The notes under the pieces: generated by a model
Told to the model about the DNA's origin: nothing
Seen by the model: the letters and a program-made list of their open reading frames with translations, nothing else
The model's database searches: none
Program-made: the position numbers and the translations under genes
Assembly (NCBI GenBank): GCA_023375785.1
Contig: SZWC01003635.1
Location: 119,465 to 183,464, forward strand
Direction: 5' to 3'
DNA length: 64,000 bases
DNA from: Penium margaritaceum
Lineage: Eukaryota; Streptophyta; Zygnematophyceae; Desmidiales; Peniaceae
Shown: in pieces, positions 11,701 through 22,247 of the stretch
Numbering within the stretch: the stretch's first letter is position 1
How the letters are laid out: every line of letters starts with the position of its first letter

Positions 11701-14559
11701 TCCTTAGTTGCATCCTAGTTCAGACTCAATTGGACACTAGCTGCGCCCTACTTGCACCCAAGTTGTGCCCTAATTGTGCCCTAGTTGTGCCCTAGTTGCG
11801 TCTTAGTTGTGCCCTACTTGCGCCCTACTTGCGTCCTAGTTACGCCCTAGTTGTGCCCTAGTTGTGCCCTACTTGCACCCTACTTACGTCGTACTTACGC
11901 CCTAGTTGCATCCTAGTTGCACCCTCTTTATGTCCTACTTGCGTCCTACTTGCACCCTACTTGCGTCCTAGTTGAGTCCTAGTTGCACCCTACTTGCGTC
12001 CTACTTGTGTCCTAGTTGCGCCCTACTTGCGCCCTAGTTGTACCCTAGTTACACCCTACTTGCGCCCTATTTGTACCCTACTTGCGCCCTAGTTGTGCCC
12101 CACTTGCGTCCAGGTTGCGCCTTTCTTGTACCCTAGTTGCGCCATAGTTGCGCCTCAGTTGGGCACTGGCTATGTCCTAGTTGTGCCGTAGTTGTACCCT
12201 AGTAGTACCCTAGTTTTTCTCTACTTGTGCCCTTCTTGCACCCTGTTTACGCCCTATTTGTGCCGTAGTTGCTCCGTACTTGTCTCCTAGTTGCGCCCTA
12301 GTTACACCCTATTTACATCCTAGGTACGCCGTACTTACTCCCTACTTATGCCCTAGTTGTGCCCTAGCTGCGTCCTAGTTTAACCATACATGCGCCCTAG
12401 TTGCGCCCTAGTTACGCCTTTGTTGCGCCCTAGTTGTGCCCTAGTTGTGCCCTAGTTGCATCCTAGTTACGCCCTACTTGCGCCCTACTTGTGTCCTAGT
12501 TACGTCCTACTTGCGTCCTAGTTGCGCCTTAGTTGCGCCCTTGTTGCACCCTAGTTGCGTCCTACTTGTACCCTACGTGCACCCTAGGTACGCACGAGGT
12601 GTACCCAAGTTGTGCGGTACTTGCGTCCTACTTGTGCCCTACTTGCGTCCTAGTTGTGCCCTAGTTGCACCCTACCTTTGTCCTACTTGCGTCCTTCTTG
12701 CACCCTGGTTGCACCCTTGTTGCGCCCAAGTTGCACCCTAGTTGCGCCCTAGTTGCACCCTGGTTGCACCCTACTTGCACCCTATTTGCGCCCTACTTGG
12801 ACCCTACTTGCACCCTAGTTGCATCCTAGTTACGCCATACTTGCGTCCTACTCGCGTCCTACTTGCATCCTACTTCCACCCTACTTGCGTCCTTCTTGTG
12901 CCCTAGTTGCGCCCTAGTTGCTTCCTAGTTGTGCCCAAGTTGCACCTCAGTTGGGAACTAGCTATGCCGTAGTTGCACCCTAGTTGCGTCCTAGTTGTGT
13001 CCTAGTTGCCCCTTACTTGTGCCCTACTCGTGCCTTACTTGTGCCCTAGTTACATCCTAGTTGTGCCGTTATTGCACCCTAGTTGTGTCCAAGTTGCGAC
13101 CTAGTTGCGCCTCAGTTGGACACTAGCTATGTCCTAGTTACGCCCTAGTTACGCCCTAGTTGCGCCCTAGTTGCGCCCTACTTGCGCCGTACTTGTACCC
13201 TATTTGCGTCCTAGTTGCACCTTAGTAACGCCCTATTTGCGTCCTGCTTGCGTCCTACTTGCACCCTATTTGCGCCCAAGTTGCGCCCTACTTGTGCCCT
13301 ACTTGCGCCCTAGTCGCGTCCTAGTTACGCCCTAGTTGCATCCTACTTGCGTCCTATTTGCACCCTACTTCCACCCTAGTTGCGCCTTAGTTGCATCCTA
13401 GTTGTGCCCTACTCGTTCCCTACTTGCGCCCTACTTGTATCCTACTTCCGCCCTAGTTGCGCCCTACTTGTGCCCTAGTTACGCCTCAGTTGCACACTAG
13501 CTACGCCCTAGTTACGCCTTATTTGTGCCCTAGTTGCGTCCTACTTGCGCCCTACTTGAGCCCTACTTATGCCCTAGTTGTGCTCTAGTTGCACCGTAAT
13601 TGCGCCCTAGTTGCGCCTTAGTTGCGGCCTAGTTGCGCATCAGTTTGGCACTAGCTACGTCCTAGTTACGCCCTAGTTGTGTCCTAGTTGCGCCCTAGTT
13701 GCACCCTAATTGTGCCTACATGCGCCAAAGTTGCGCCCTAGTTACGCCCTAGTTGCTTCCTAGTTGTGTCTCAGTTGTGCAATAGCTACTTCCTAGTTGT
13801 ACCCTAGTTGTGTCCTAGTTGCGCCCTAGTTGCACCCTAGTTGCGCCCTAGTTGTCCCCTACTTGCACCCTACTTGTGCCCTAGTTGCGCCCTAGGTGCG
13901 CCCTACTTACGCCGTACTTGCGCCCAACCTGCACCCTACTTGCATCCTAGTTGTGTCCTACTTGTGCCCTAGTCCTACCCTACTTGCACCCTAGTTGCGT
14001 TGTTGTTGTGCCCCAGTTTGGCACTAGCTACGTCCTAGTTTTGCCCTAGTTGCACCCTAGTTGCGCCCTAGTTGTGCCCTACTTGTACCCTAGTTGCGCC
14101 CTAGTTGCGCCCTACTTGTGCCCTAGTTGCACCGTACTTGCGTCCTAGTTGCGCCCTACTTGCACCTTAGTTGGGTACAAGCTACGTCCTAGCTGTGCCC
14201 TAGCTGTGCCCTAGTTGTACCCTACTTGCACCCTACTTGCGCCCTACTTGCGCCCTAGTTACGCCCTAGTTACGCCCTACTTACGTCCTACTTGCACCCT
14301 AGGTGCACCCTAGTTGTGTCATGGTTGCGTCCTACTTGCGCCATGCTATCGACCTACTTACGCCACACTTGTGCCCTAGTTACGCCCTGGTTACGTCCTA
14401 GTTGCACCTTACTAGCACCCTACTTGCGTCCTAGTTGCGCCCTAGTTGCGCCCTAGTTACGCCCTACTTGTGTCCTACTTGGGCCCTAGTTACGCCATAT
14501 TTGCGCCCTACTTGCGCCCTAGTTGCACCCTAGTTACTTCCGAGTTGGACACTAGCTAC
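8758..14559 (+). repeat. 11-bp minisatellite array with an interspersed 22-bp variant
   Basis: About 520 tandem copies of an 11-bp unit, GCGCCCTAGTT (variants GCACCCTACTT, GTGTCCTAGTT). A diverged double unit close to CTCAGTTGGGCACTAGCTAC recurs at irregular intervals, for example near 8800, 8962, 9505, 9648, 10103, 10655, 11090, 11231, 11597, 12145, 12945, 13110, 13485, 14005 and 14540, marking a higher-order pattern. Frames such as 12445-12741 read an 11-residue period (PSCALVAPYLR) and are spurious. Confidence 0.95.
9201..9442 (+). repeat. 121-bp tandem segmental duplication inside the 11-bp array
   Basis: The 121 bp starting at 9201 recur at 9322 with the same distinctive variants, including TTGGATCC, the TCGTAG change and CCTAGTAGTACC. 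The offset is exactly 11 x 11 bp, as expected from a recent unequal exchange in register with the basic unit. Confidence 0.88.
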
Positions 14560-14573
14560 TAAGATTGCATGCC
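14560..14573 (+). repeat. left terminal inverted repeat of the hAT element
   Basis: TAAGATTGCATGCC directly follows the left CTAGCTAC target duplication. It pairs with the right end at 10 of 14 positions and resembles the termini of the shorter elements at 21407 and 35248 (TAAGGCTGCACAC). Confidence 0.85.
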
Positions 14574-14889
14574 AACACGGATTGTTGATTCTGGGGAAAG
14601 AATTGGCTTTGCGAGTTGGAGCAGGGTGCTGGTCTCGAAACCTTGATTCTCAGACCGGAATCGCGATTCTATGGAATTGCGATTCCAAACTCTGTGGAAT
14701 CTTAATTCCTGACGAGTCAGACCCACGAGACTGAAATGCACAGACTCGTGACCCCACGTTTGAGAGAATCACGACTCTACTTCCAATGGAATCACGATTC
14801 TCTGCCTTTGTCACTTCAAGTTGTAGGTGAACTTCACTAGTGGACGCAGTCACGGCTCCTCTCCTTCTGGAATGTCGATTCTCTTTTGC

Positions 14890-15037
14890 CTAATTTGTCT
14901 ATTGTTTATGGTGTTTTGTCTATTGTCTCTGGTCTACTGTCTATTGTCTATTGTCTCTTGTCTATGGAATTCTTGCCTATTGCCTGTTGTCTATTGTCTA
15001 CTGTCTGTTGTCTATTGTCTATTGTCTATTGAGAGCT
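14890..15037 (+). repeat. 7-bp TTGTCTA tandem repeat inside the hAT element
   Basis: Imperfect tandem copies of TTGTCTA (variants CTGTCTA, TTGTCTC, TTGCCTA) lie between the left subterminal motifs and the 3' end of the transposase gene. The open frames over it (14827-15292) are hydrophobic, low-complexity and probably not genes. Confidence 0.85.
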
Positions 15038-15430
15038 AGATATTGCATAACTCTGGCTGAGTTGTGCAACTGTGCCAGTGTCTATTTTGCATTCATATTC
15101 ATGTGCTATACCTGGGACTTGCCTGTTTTGCACTTGCTCATGTCCTTCTCACTCTTTGCATTTGTTGTCTGCATAAAACATTACATTCACACTATGCTTA
15201 CTTGCATTGTACAGGAACGGGCGTATGTATACATTGGAAACGTAGTTGATAGAAATACAATTTGTTACAGAAAGCAATGGACAGCGAATTGACCTAGTAC
15301 AGATGTTTCATGGGGCAGGGCCATGAAGACTCTGCCCCTCCCTACCCCACTGTCCAGCTGCGAACATGGAAAGCAAAGCACAGAAAAGAGTATTGGTCTG
15401 AAGTTGTACCACCTAACAGGCTAGTGCTGC

Positions 15431-16492
15431 CTAGCTCATCTCGACGACGTATTCATCGTCAAGATTGAAGGACTTGAGGGCATCCGCCACTTCATCTCCA
15501 TCGTTGTCTTCGGCTTCCTCATCGTCGTCATCGTTGTCGTCATCATCGGCATCATCCTCTGCACCACCACCATCGGCCTCATCCTCCTCATCACTGCTGC
15601 TGCCTTCAGCCACTGCGAGTGCTGGGTTGTCAGGTTATGCACAGCCCTGCGCCGTGTCGCCCGCCGCCTTGCCTTCTCTGCGTGCTCCACTTCCTGCAGC
15701 TCAGGTGCAACTACACCATCGGGAGAAACAGGGAAGTTAACGAGTGTTGGATCATTGATCCATGTTTTGAGAGTGAGCACATCTTGCACGGTCATGTTGT
15801 TGAGTGACTGGTGGATGTCTGTGATGACACGGCCTCCGAGACTGAACATACGTTCACTCGGAGTGCTTGTGGCAGGCACTGCAAGCACATCAAGAGCATA
15901 GAGAGCAAACATTGGAAACTTGATTGCATTGTCTTTGAAGGATGTTGTTGCGGTGTCCAAGGCGTTCCTCCTTCTTCCACTCATCCACCTCCATCTCAAG
16001 TGAATTTGGCTCCTTCTCTGCTGGAGTGGGGTCAGGCTCTTCAAACAACTCCTCCATCGGATCCTCCAATGCTACCTCAACCATGGTCTTCTTCGCACGT
16101 GTCGCTCTGTCTTTTGTTGCAGCTGCTGCTGGGCTTGTAAGCTGACTTGCTGCATTTGCAGGAGAAGGTGTGGGTGCAGCAGCACTTCCAGTCACAGAAC
16201 CTCCACCCACATCAGCTGCGGACTCATCCATGTCCTCATCCAAGGCGGCAACCGCAGCAGCAGCAGCTGCAGCCTCTGCCGCTACTTTAGCAGCAGCTGC
16301 TGCAGCACGACGACGCTCCATGACGCAGTCATTGTACGGCTTCAAGTCCTCAACCACCTTCACCTCCTACTCGACCGCCGTTTTGATGCCCATGAGCTTG
16401 TGCACCCTCTCAAAAAATTGGAAGCGGAAGCGTGGGTCAACTGCTGTGGCCACAACATGGCGCACCGACAACTTCTTTACATACTTCTTGAC
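15431..16492 (-). pseudogene. hAT transposase, C-terminal exon with dimerisation domain
   Basis: The exon opens after the acceptor CCTTGCAACAG with a block containing VATAVDPRFRFQFFERV, a usual hAT segment. After a TAG at 16364-16366 in the same frame (a possible CAG-to-TAG change) comes an unusual Ala-rich stretch (16330-16220) and an acidic stretch ending near DEWKKEE. The frame then shifts by one base near 15970 and continues into the Dimer_Tnp_hAT domain: KFPMFALYALDVLAVPATST, PSERMFSLGGRVITD, LKTWIND (about 15930-15760). The most natural ending is the very acidic frame at 15613-15431 (DDADDDDNDDDDEEAED), which needs a second shift near 15615. Confidence 0.85.
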
Positions 16493-16629
16493 CTGTTGCA
16501 AGGACAAAGTACAAGCAAGGAATGAATGTGTTGACTCGTTGCATGGCATGCTTGCATGGCATAGACTGATAGCACGAAATTACCGAATGGAATGAATGTA
16601 TCGACTGCATCCATTGAAACCTGGGATAC

Positions 16630-16737
16630 CTTGTCCACCACCGATTTGAAACCTGGCTTCAGCTCAATGAGGAGCCTCTTGGTGGCATCAAGGTCCCTCC
16701 GCATGTTCTGCTTCCTCTCGGAATTGACCACCTTCAC
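16630..16737 (-). pseudogene. hAT transposase, small middle exon
   Basis: A 36-codon exon (VKVVNSERKQNMRRDLDA...KSVVDK) between an acceptor TTTGTGCAG and a donor AAG|GTATCC. It keeps reading frame with both neighbouring exons (phase 0 on each side), which is the main support. The composition (basic, helical) fits the all-alpha insertion region of hAT transposases, but there is no diagnostic motif. Confidence 0.6.
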
Positions 16738-16947
16738 CTGCACAAAGTATGCGCTATGTGAAAACACACACTTAAAGCACACAATGCATGCATGGCATTT
16801 GGTCCATGCATTTGGTCCATGCATTGAGTCCATGCATTGTGACAACACAGTCAGTCTAGACCCTCATTCCATGCATTTCGTGACTGGAATGAGGCACAGC
16901 AAGGGTTGCACACATTGAGAACAATGCACAGGCAGCAAGCATTGCAC

Positions 16948-18213
16948 CTGCCACTGGTGCATCTTAGCGAGGATGACCATGAAGAAGGAGATGACCAGGG
17001 ACAATGTCGGGTGCTGTTGCCCACTGATGTCCTCCGTGAAGCCTTTGAAAGGCTTGAGGATGGCCGTTACCAAGCCAAGCAGCTCTTAGCCGTTGCCGCT
17101 TGGCTTGAGGTGCGGCACCTTCACCGTCAGCCATGGCTCCAGCACGCTCTCGATGTGCACCACCCTGGTGCACATATCGAGGGTGCTGTTCCACCGGGTG
17201 GGTGTGTCCACATGAAGCTGCAGGTACTGCACACCGGCGGCAGCACATGCTGCATCCAGCGTCGCCTCCCTCTTGGCCGAGCGATTCACAAATGTGCAGA
17301 TGTCCCGTGCTGTCCGTAGCTGCTCCTGGAAGGCGGTCTTGTCAAGCATATCCTGAACGGCCAGGTTCATTGCATGGCCCATGCAGTAGATGTGGCCATG
17401 ATTCTCAAACTTGTCATGACGGAGAACGAGAAAGTTGTCAACCATTGAGTCGTTCACCGAGTCATTGTCCAGAGTTAGGCAAAACATCTTCTCCCACAAC
17501 CCCCACTGCCGCACTTCTTCCGCAAACACCTTGAAAACATTCTTAGCAGTGATACTGCCTGTGAGAGCAGGGAAGGCAATGGCAATGATCTCCATCTGCC
17601 AGTTGGTGATCCAATGTGCTGTGACACCAAAAAACTTGACGTTGGCATCAGATTGCCAACTGTCAGTGGCGAACGACACCCCATTTTCCACTTCTGCAAG
17701 GATCTTGATGAGGTTCTTGCAGAATGCTGCAGCACCAAGGCAAATGACGTGAGCGAGGGTCATGCGGCCGGGCATATATGCAAGGGGATTGCAGTGCAAA
17801 CAGGCACGACGAAGTCAAACAGACTCCATGGACAGGAACGAGACGTTCTTGTCCACGACATGCTTCCATAGAAGACTGAGAAAGTAGCGATTGTTGAAAA
17901 CGATGTAAACACCCACACAAGACCTGGCGACGACAGAGTTGGAGCCATCCACGAGGCTGGCAGTCGTCATGGCGGCCTCGGTTGCATGCCTCAGGTTCTC
18001 TGCCACTTCTTGCGTTTTCAGATCCTTCCACTTTGCATGGTGAGCCAGACAGAGATGCTTCCACATCCCACTGGTGTTGCTCTGGTTCCGCTTGAAGGTG
18101 CCCTTCAAGCCCTTCCTGTTTGGGCACAGCTGGCACGTGGCTCTCCACTCCCCCTGAATCTCCATGATTGTGAAAAACTGTCCAAACCAGGCTCGGCCGC
18201 TTGTTACGGCCAT
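16948..18213 (-). pseudogene. hAT transposase, BED finger and catalytic core exon
   Basis: From the ATG at 18213 one reading frame runs about 420 codons to a splice donor CAG|GTGCAA at 16948. A BED-type finger is visible near residues 26-58 (CQLC, then WKHLCLAHH giving the two His). The core begins around FATDSWQS, the usual site of the first catalytic Asp, followed by FFGVTAHWI, then TLDNDSVND, HIYCMGHAMNLAVQD (the C-x2-H block) and TRWNSTLD, all classic hAT landmarks. Two stops interrupt it: TGA at 17815-17817 and TAA at 17086-17088; both lie in the same frame and each could come from one C-to-T change (CGA, CAA). A TGA sits just upstream of the ATG, so the upstream part is out of frame. 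Confidence 0.88.
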
Positions 18214-19077
18214 TCATCTTCTCAGGCGTGGCTTGTTTTGCTCACTGCAGTGTCACTCGCGCCACCGCCTGCTGCTGTTGTTGACGGGGACATGAGAAGT
18301 TGAGGGCGAGACGTCCCGGAGCCACCCACAGCCGCTGGAGATGGCTCACTAGCCATCTTGTCGAGCACTTTCTGCGAGCAAGTGCTCGGCCAAAATGACA
18401 GATTTGGGAACAAAACTAAGAGTCAGACCCCGTGACTCGATGACGTGATGTTGCCCGCCCGCGAGCAACTCGGTGGCGTGTGCCTTGTCAACCAGCGAGG
18501 GGGGGGGGGGGGAAGGGGTCCAGTCTGTCCCCGTTCGAGTCGACTTGCCTCGGGCGAGTCTTTCCGCGGTGGAAAGGCAGGCGGGTTTGCAATGTAAACT
18601 TGTACGCTCGCGGATTGCTCTCGTCCAGCACGTGTATGACACATGCATCACATGCTTCAGCACATGCTTGATGCGCATGACCCACGTAACCTGCTCAATA
18701 TCCTCTGGATATTGAGCAGCACCAGACACTTGGCAGATTGGTCTGCACTGGAAGCACCATATCTGCCAATCAACCGACGCTGGAAATGCAGGAACAACAG
18801 CGAATGGGGAACCGCAAGAAGGACTTATCGCCACCCACCCATTATGCCGCATGGACACATGCGGCATATTGGGGGTGGAGGCATGCACCTGGACTAGACT
18901 TTGGACCACTACAACCAGATTCCAGCCTCCACCTTCACTGACCCCCCCCCCCCTCCCTCCCCAACTCACCAAACGTACCGGCTCGCGATTCCGACCCGAT
19001 TATGGAGCCTCAGACCGGAATCACGATTCTCGTACAGGAGTCGGTATCGCAATTCCTGTCTTCGATTCCTGTATTTT

Positions 19078-19091
19078 GGTGTGCAACCTTC
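19078..19091 (-). repeat. right terminal inverted repeat of the hAT element
   Basis: GGTGTGCAACCTTC (inward reading GAAGGTTGCACACC) ends where the second CTAGCTAC begins. The inner part TTGCACACC is closer to the non-autonomous elements than the left end is. Confidence 0.85.
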
Positions 19092-20213
19092 CTAGCTACG
19101 CCTCAGTTGTGCCCTAGCTGCGTCCAAGTTGCGTCCTACTTACGCCCTACATGCACCCTAGTTACATCCTAAATGTGTCCTAGTTGCGCCCTACTTGCGC
19201 CCAAGTTGCATTCTAGTTGTGCCTCAGTTCCGCACTACCTACACCCTAGTTGCGCCCTACTTGGGCCCTACTTGCGCCCTAGTTGCGTCCTACTTGCGTC
19301 CTACTTGCGCCCTAGTTACACCTTACTTGCACCCTAGTTGTGCCCTACTTGCACCCTGGTTGCATCCTAGCTGCACCTCAGTTGGGCACTAGCTACGCCC
19401 TAGTTGCGCCCTAGTTGCACCCTAGTTACACCCTATTTGTGCTCTAGTTCCTTCTTAGTTGAACCCTAGTTACACCCTACTTGCGCCCTATTTGCACCCT
19501 ACTTGCGCCCTAGTTGCACCCTAGTTACGCCCTAGTTGCGCCCTACTTGCACCCTAGTCGCGCCCTAGGTGCACCCTAGTGACATATGTCCTTGTTGCAT
19601 CCTACTTGCATCCTAGTTGCATCCTACTTGTGCCCTACTTGCACCCTAGTCACACCGTAGTTGTGCCCTACTTGCACCCTACTTGCACTCTATTTGTGCC
19701 CTACTTGCACCATAGTTGCATCCTAGTTGCACCCTAGTTGCGCCTTACTTGCACCCTACTTCGCCCTACCTGCGTCCTACTTGCACCCTAGAAGCATCCT
19801 ACTTGCACCCTAGTTGTACCCTAGTTGCATCTCAATTGGGTACTAGCTATACCCTAGTTACGTCCTAGTTGCGCCCGAGTTGCGACCTACTTGTGCCCTA
19901 GTTACGCCCTAGTTGCATCCCCATTGCGCCTTAGTTGGATCCTAGTTGCGCCTTAGTTGCGCCTCAGTTGAGCACTAGCTACATCCTAGTTGCACCCTAG
20001 TTGTACCCTAGTTGCGCCCTAATTTCGCCCTATTTCCGCCATACTTGCGCCCTAGTTGCGCCCTAGTTGCTCCCTAGTTGCACCATAGTTGCAACTCAAT
20101 TGGACACTAGCTATGCCCTAGTTTCATCTTAGTTGTGCCCTTGTTGCAACCTAGTTGCACCCTAGTTGCGCCATAGTTGTGGTTTACTTGTGCTTTACTT
20201 GCGCCCTAGTTGT
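19092..20213 (+). repeat. 11-bp minisatellite array, continuation right of the hAT element
   Basis: About 100 copies of the same 11-bp unit and the same 22-bp variant as 8758-14559, resuming at the duplicated CTAGCTAC. It stops abruptly at about 20213, where the ~190-bp satellite begins. Confidence 0.94.
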
Positions 20214-21713
20214 GTGGTCAACATTGACAACTCATAATACAAGTCACAAATGGTCAAAGGGGAAAACAATGGTTTGGGAATACTACTTATCGACTAGCAA
20301 GTAGAAAGACTCCGAATAAGTAGTGCCACGATGTGGCTTTCATGCACAATGACCAACCAAAGTAGGCATATGTAAGTGACCATGACCAAAGAATTTCACT
20401 GTGTGGTCAACGTTACCACCTCATAATGTGAGTCACAAATGGTCAGAGGGGAAAGCAATAGCGTGGAAATACTAGTTATCAACAAGCATATAAAAAGACC
20501 TTCAATAAGCAGTGGCACGGTGTGGTTACCACGAACAATGACCAACCAAAGGAGGCATATGTCACTGACCATCACCAAAGCATTTCACAATGGATGGTCA
20601 ACATTGACAACTCACAATATGAGTCAAATGGTGAGAGGAGGAAACAAATGTTTGGGAATCCTAGTCATCGACTAGAAAGTACAAAGACCGTCAACAAGTA
20701 GTGGAACAGTGTGGCTATTATGCACAATGACCGAGCAGAGTAGGCCTATGTCACTGACCACGTCCAAATAATTTCACCATGTGTTGTCAATGTTCACAAC
20801 ATACAATTCGAGTCACAAATGTTCCAAGGGAGAAAGAATGGTTTGGGAATACTAGTTATTGACTAGCAAGTACAAAGACCTTTAAATCTTAGGGGTACGG
20901 TGTGACTACCATGCACACTGACCAACCAAAGCCGGCATATGTCAGTGACTATGACCAAAAAAAATCACTATGTGTGGTCAACGTTGATAACTCATAATGA
21001 AATTCACAAATTTTCACAGGGGGGAAGAAATTGGTTTGGAAATACTAGTTTTTTACTAGCAAGTACAAAGGCCTTTAATAAGTAGTGCCACCATGTGGCT
21101 ATAATGCAAAATGACCAACCAAAGTAGACATATGTCACTGACCACGACCAAAGAATTTTAACTATGTGTGGTTAACGTTGACACCTGATAACGCAAGTCA
21201 CAAATGGCCAGAGGAGGAAACAATGGTTTGGGAATTCTAGTTATTGACTAGGAAGTAGAAATACCTTTAATACGTAGTGGCACAGAGTGGCTAACATGCA
21301 CAATGACCAACCGAAGTAGGCATATGTCACTGACCATGACCAAAGAATCTCATTATGGGTTGACAACGTTGATAACTCAGAATACGAGTCACAAATGGTC
21401 AGAGGGTAAGGCTGCACACGGTTCCTATCCGCGAATTATCAGAAGGATCCGGATCCGTGCGACGGGTCCTGCACCTCGATCCGGAACCGGGGTAACGGAT
21501 CCTTGGATTCACGGATCCTTGTATTCACGGATCCTGGATCCAGATCTTGGGAGTCATGTACAACGGATCCTTACATTCACGGATCCTGGATCTGGATCTT
21601 GGGAGTCATGTACAATGTGTTGTGCTTCTAAACAGCGTGGCACTGCAATGAAAACATCCATTGACAGCTGCCTTTGCCCAAACCATATCCGGCCATCCAT
21701 GGTGTTGATGATG

Positions 21714-21905
21714 TTATGGGGCTACAGGTGGTTGGTCGGTCGACACATAAGAAGACATGAGACCAATGAACTGTCAAGTCGCCATCTCCAGGCTGGCAAC
21801 TTGACAGGTTTCACGCGGTTGACGCGCATGATGCATGTGCCAGCCACGCAGACGTGTCGCGAAATAGTTTGCTGGTCCAAAATATGCCGCGCATGTTCAG
21901 CTGTT
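21714..21905 (+). repeat. 192-bp direct repeat, left copy at the gap
   Basis: Starts TTATGGGGCTACAGG and ends at the first N. It matches 22056-22247 with one visible difference (AAGACATG against AAGATATG). Confidence 0.95.
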
Positions 21906-22055
21906 NNNNNNNNNNNNNNNNNNNNNNNNNNNNNNNNNNNNNNNNNNNNNNNNNNNNNNNNNNNNNNNNNNNNNNNNNNNNNNNNNNNNNNNNNNNNNNN
22001 NNNNNNNNNNNNNNNNNNNNNNNNNNNNNNNNNNNNNNNNNNNNNNNNNNNNNNN
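21906..22055. other. assembly gap, 150 N
   Basis: A run of exactly 150 N. It is flanked on both sides by near-identical 192-bp sequence, so the gap size is probably nominal. Confidence 0.99.
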
Positions 22056-22247
22056 TTATGGGGCTACAGGTGGTTGGTCGGTCGACACATAAGAAGATAT
22101 GAGACCAATGAACTGTCAAGTCGCCATCTCCAGGCTGGCAACTTGACAGGTTTCACGCGGTTGACGCGCATGATGCATGTGCCAGCCACGCAGACGTGTC
22201 GCGAAATAGTTTGCTGGTCCAAAATATGCCGCGCATGTTCAGCTGTT
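22056..22247 (+). repeat. 192-bp direct repeat, right copy at the gap
   Basis: Begins at the first base after the N run and repeats 21714-21905 in the same orientation. This is typical of two contig ends that overlap but were scaffolded instead of merged; a genuine tandem duplication or heterozygous copy is the alternative. Confidence 0.95.

Larger units (their letters stand above)
15431..18356 (-). pseudogene. hAT transposase gene, decayed, probably three or more exons
   Basis: Cut-and-paste transposase of the Ac/hobo class: it would bind the element's ends through a BED zinc finger and cleave DNA with an RNase H-like core. Order on the minus strand: a Ser/Ala/Gly-rich N-terminus from the ATG at 18356; BED finger and catalytic core to 16948; exon 16737-16630; exon 16492 to about 15960 with an Ala-rich and acidic linker; then the C-terminal dimerisation domain and an acidic tail ending at 15431. 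Two introns (16947-16738 and 16629-16493) have GT...AG ends and are in phase 0. Damage: one frameshift near 18214, in-frame stops at 17815, 17086 and 16364, and frameshifts near 15970 and probably 15615. Family identity is secure; exon edges are inferred by eye. Confidence 0.88.
14560..19091 (-). mobile_element. hAT-superfamily DNA transposon, full length, 4,532 bp
   Basis: This block interrupts the 11-bp array and is bounded by a perfect 8-bp duplication CTAGCTAC (14552-14559 and 19092-19099), the hAT target size. Its ends form short imperfect inverted repeats: TAAGATTGCATGCC on the left and GAAGGTTGCACACC read inward from the right. Both subterminal zones carry many copies of a GGAATCRCGATTCT-like motif (14651-14810 and 18985-19075), like the clustered transposase-binding motifs of other hAT elements. 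The interior holds a decayed transposase gene on the minus strand. Structurally complete, but its gene is broken. Confidence 0.93.

Noticed and set aside
12445-12741. 98-codon frame with an 11-residue period
   Set aside because: By-product of the 11-bp unit.
8758-14559. Interstitial telomere-like array because the unit contains CCCTA
   Set aside because: The period is 11 bp, not 6-8, and neither TTTAGGG nor its complement recurs. The CCCTA is only part of a longer unit.
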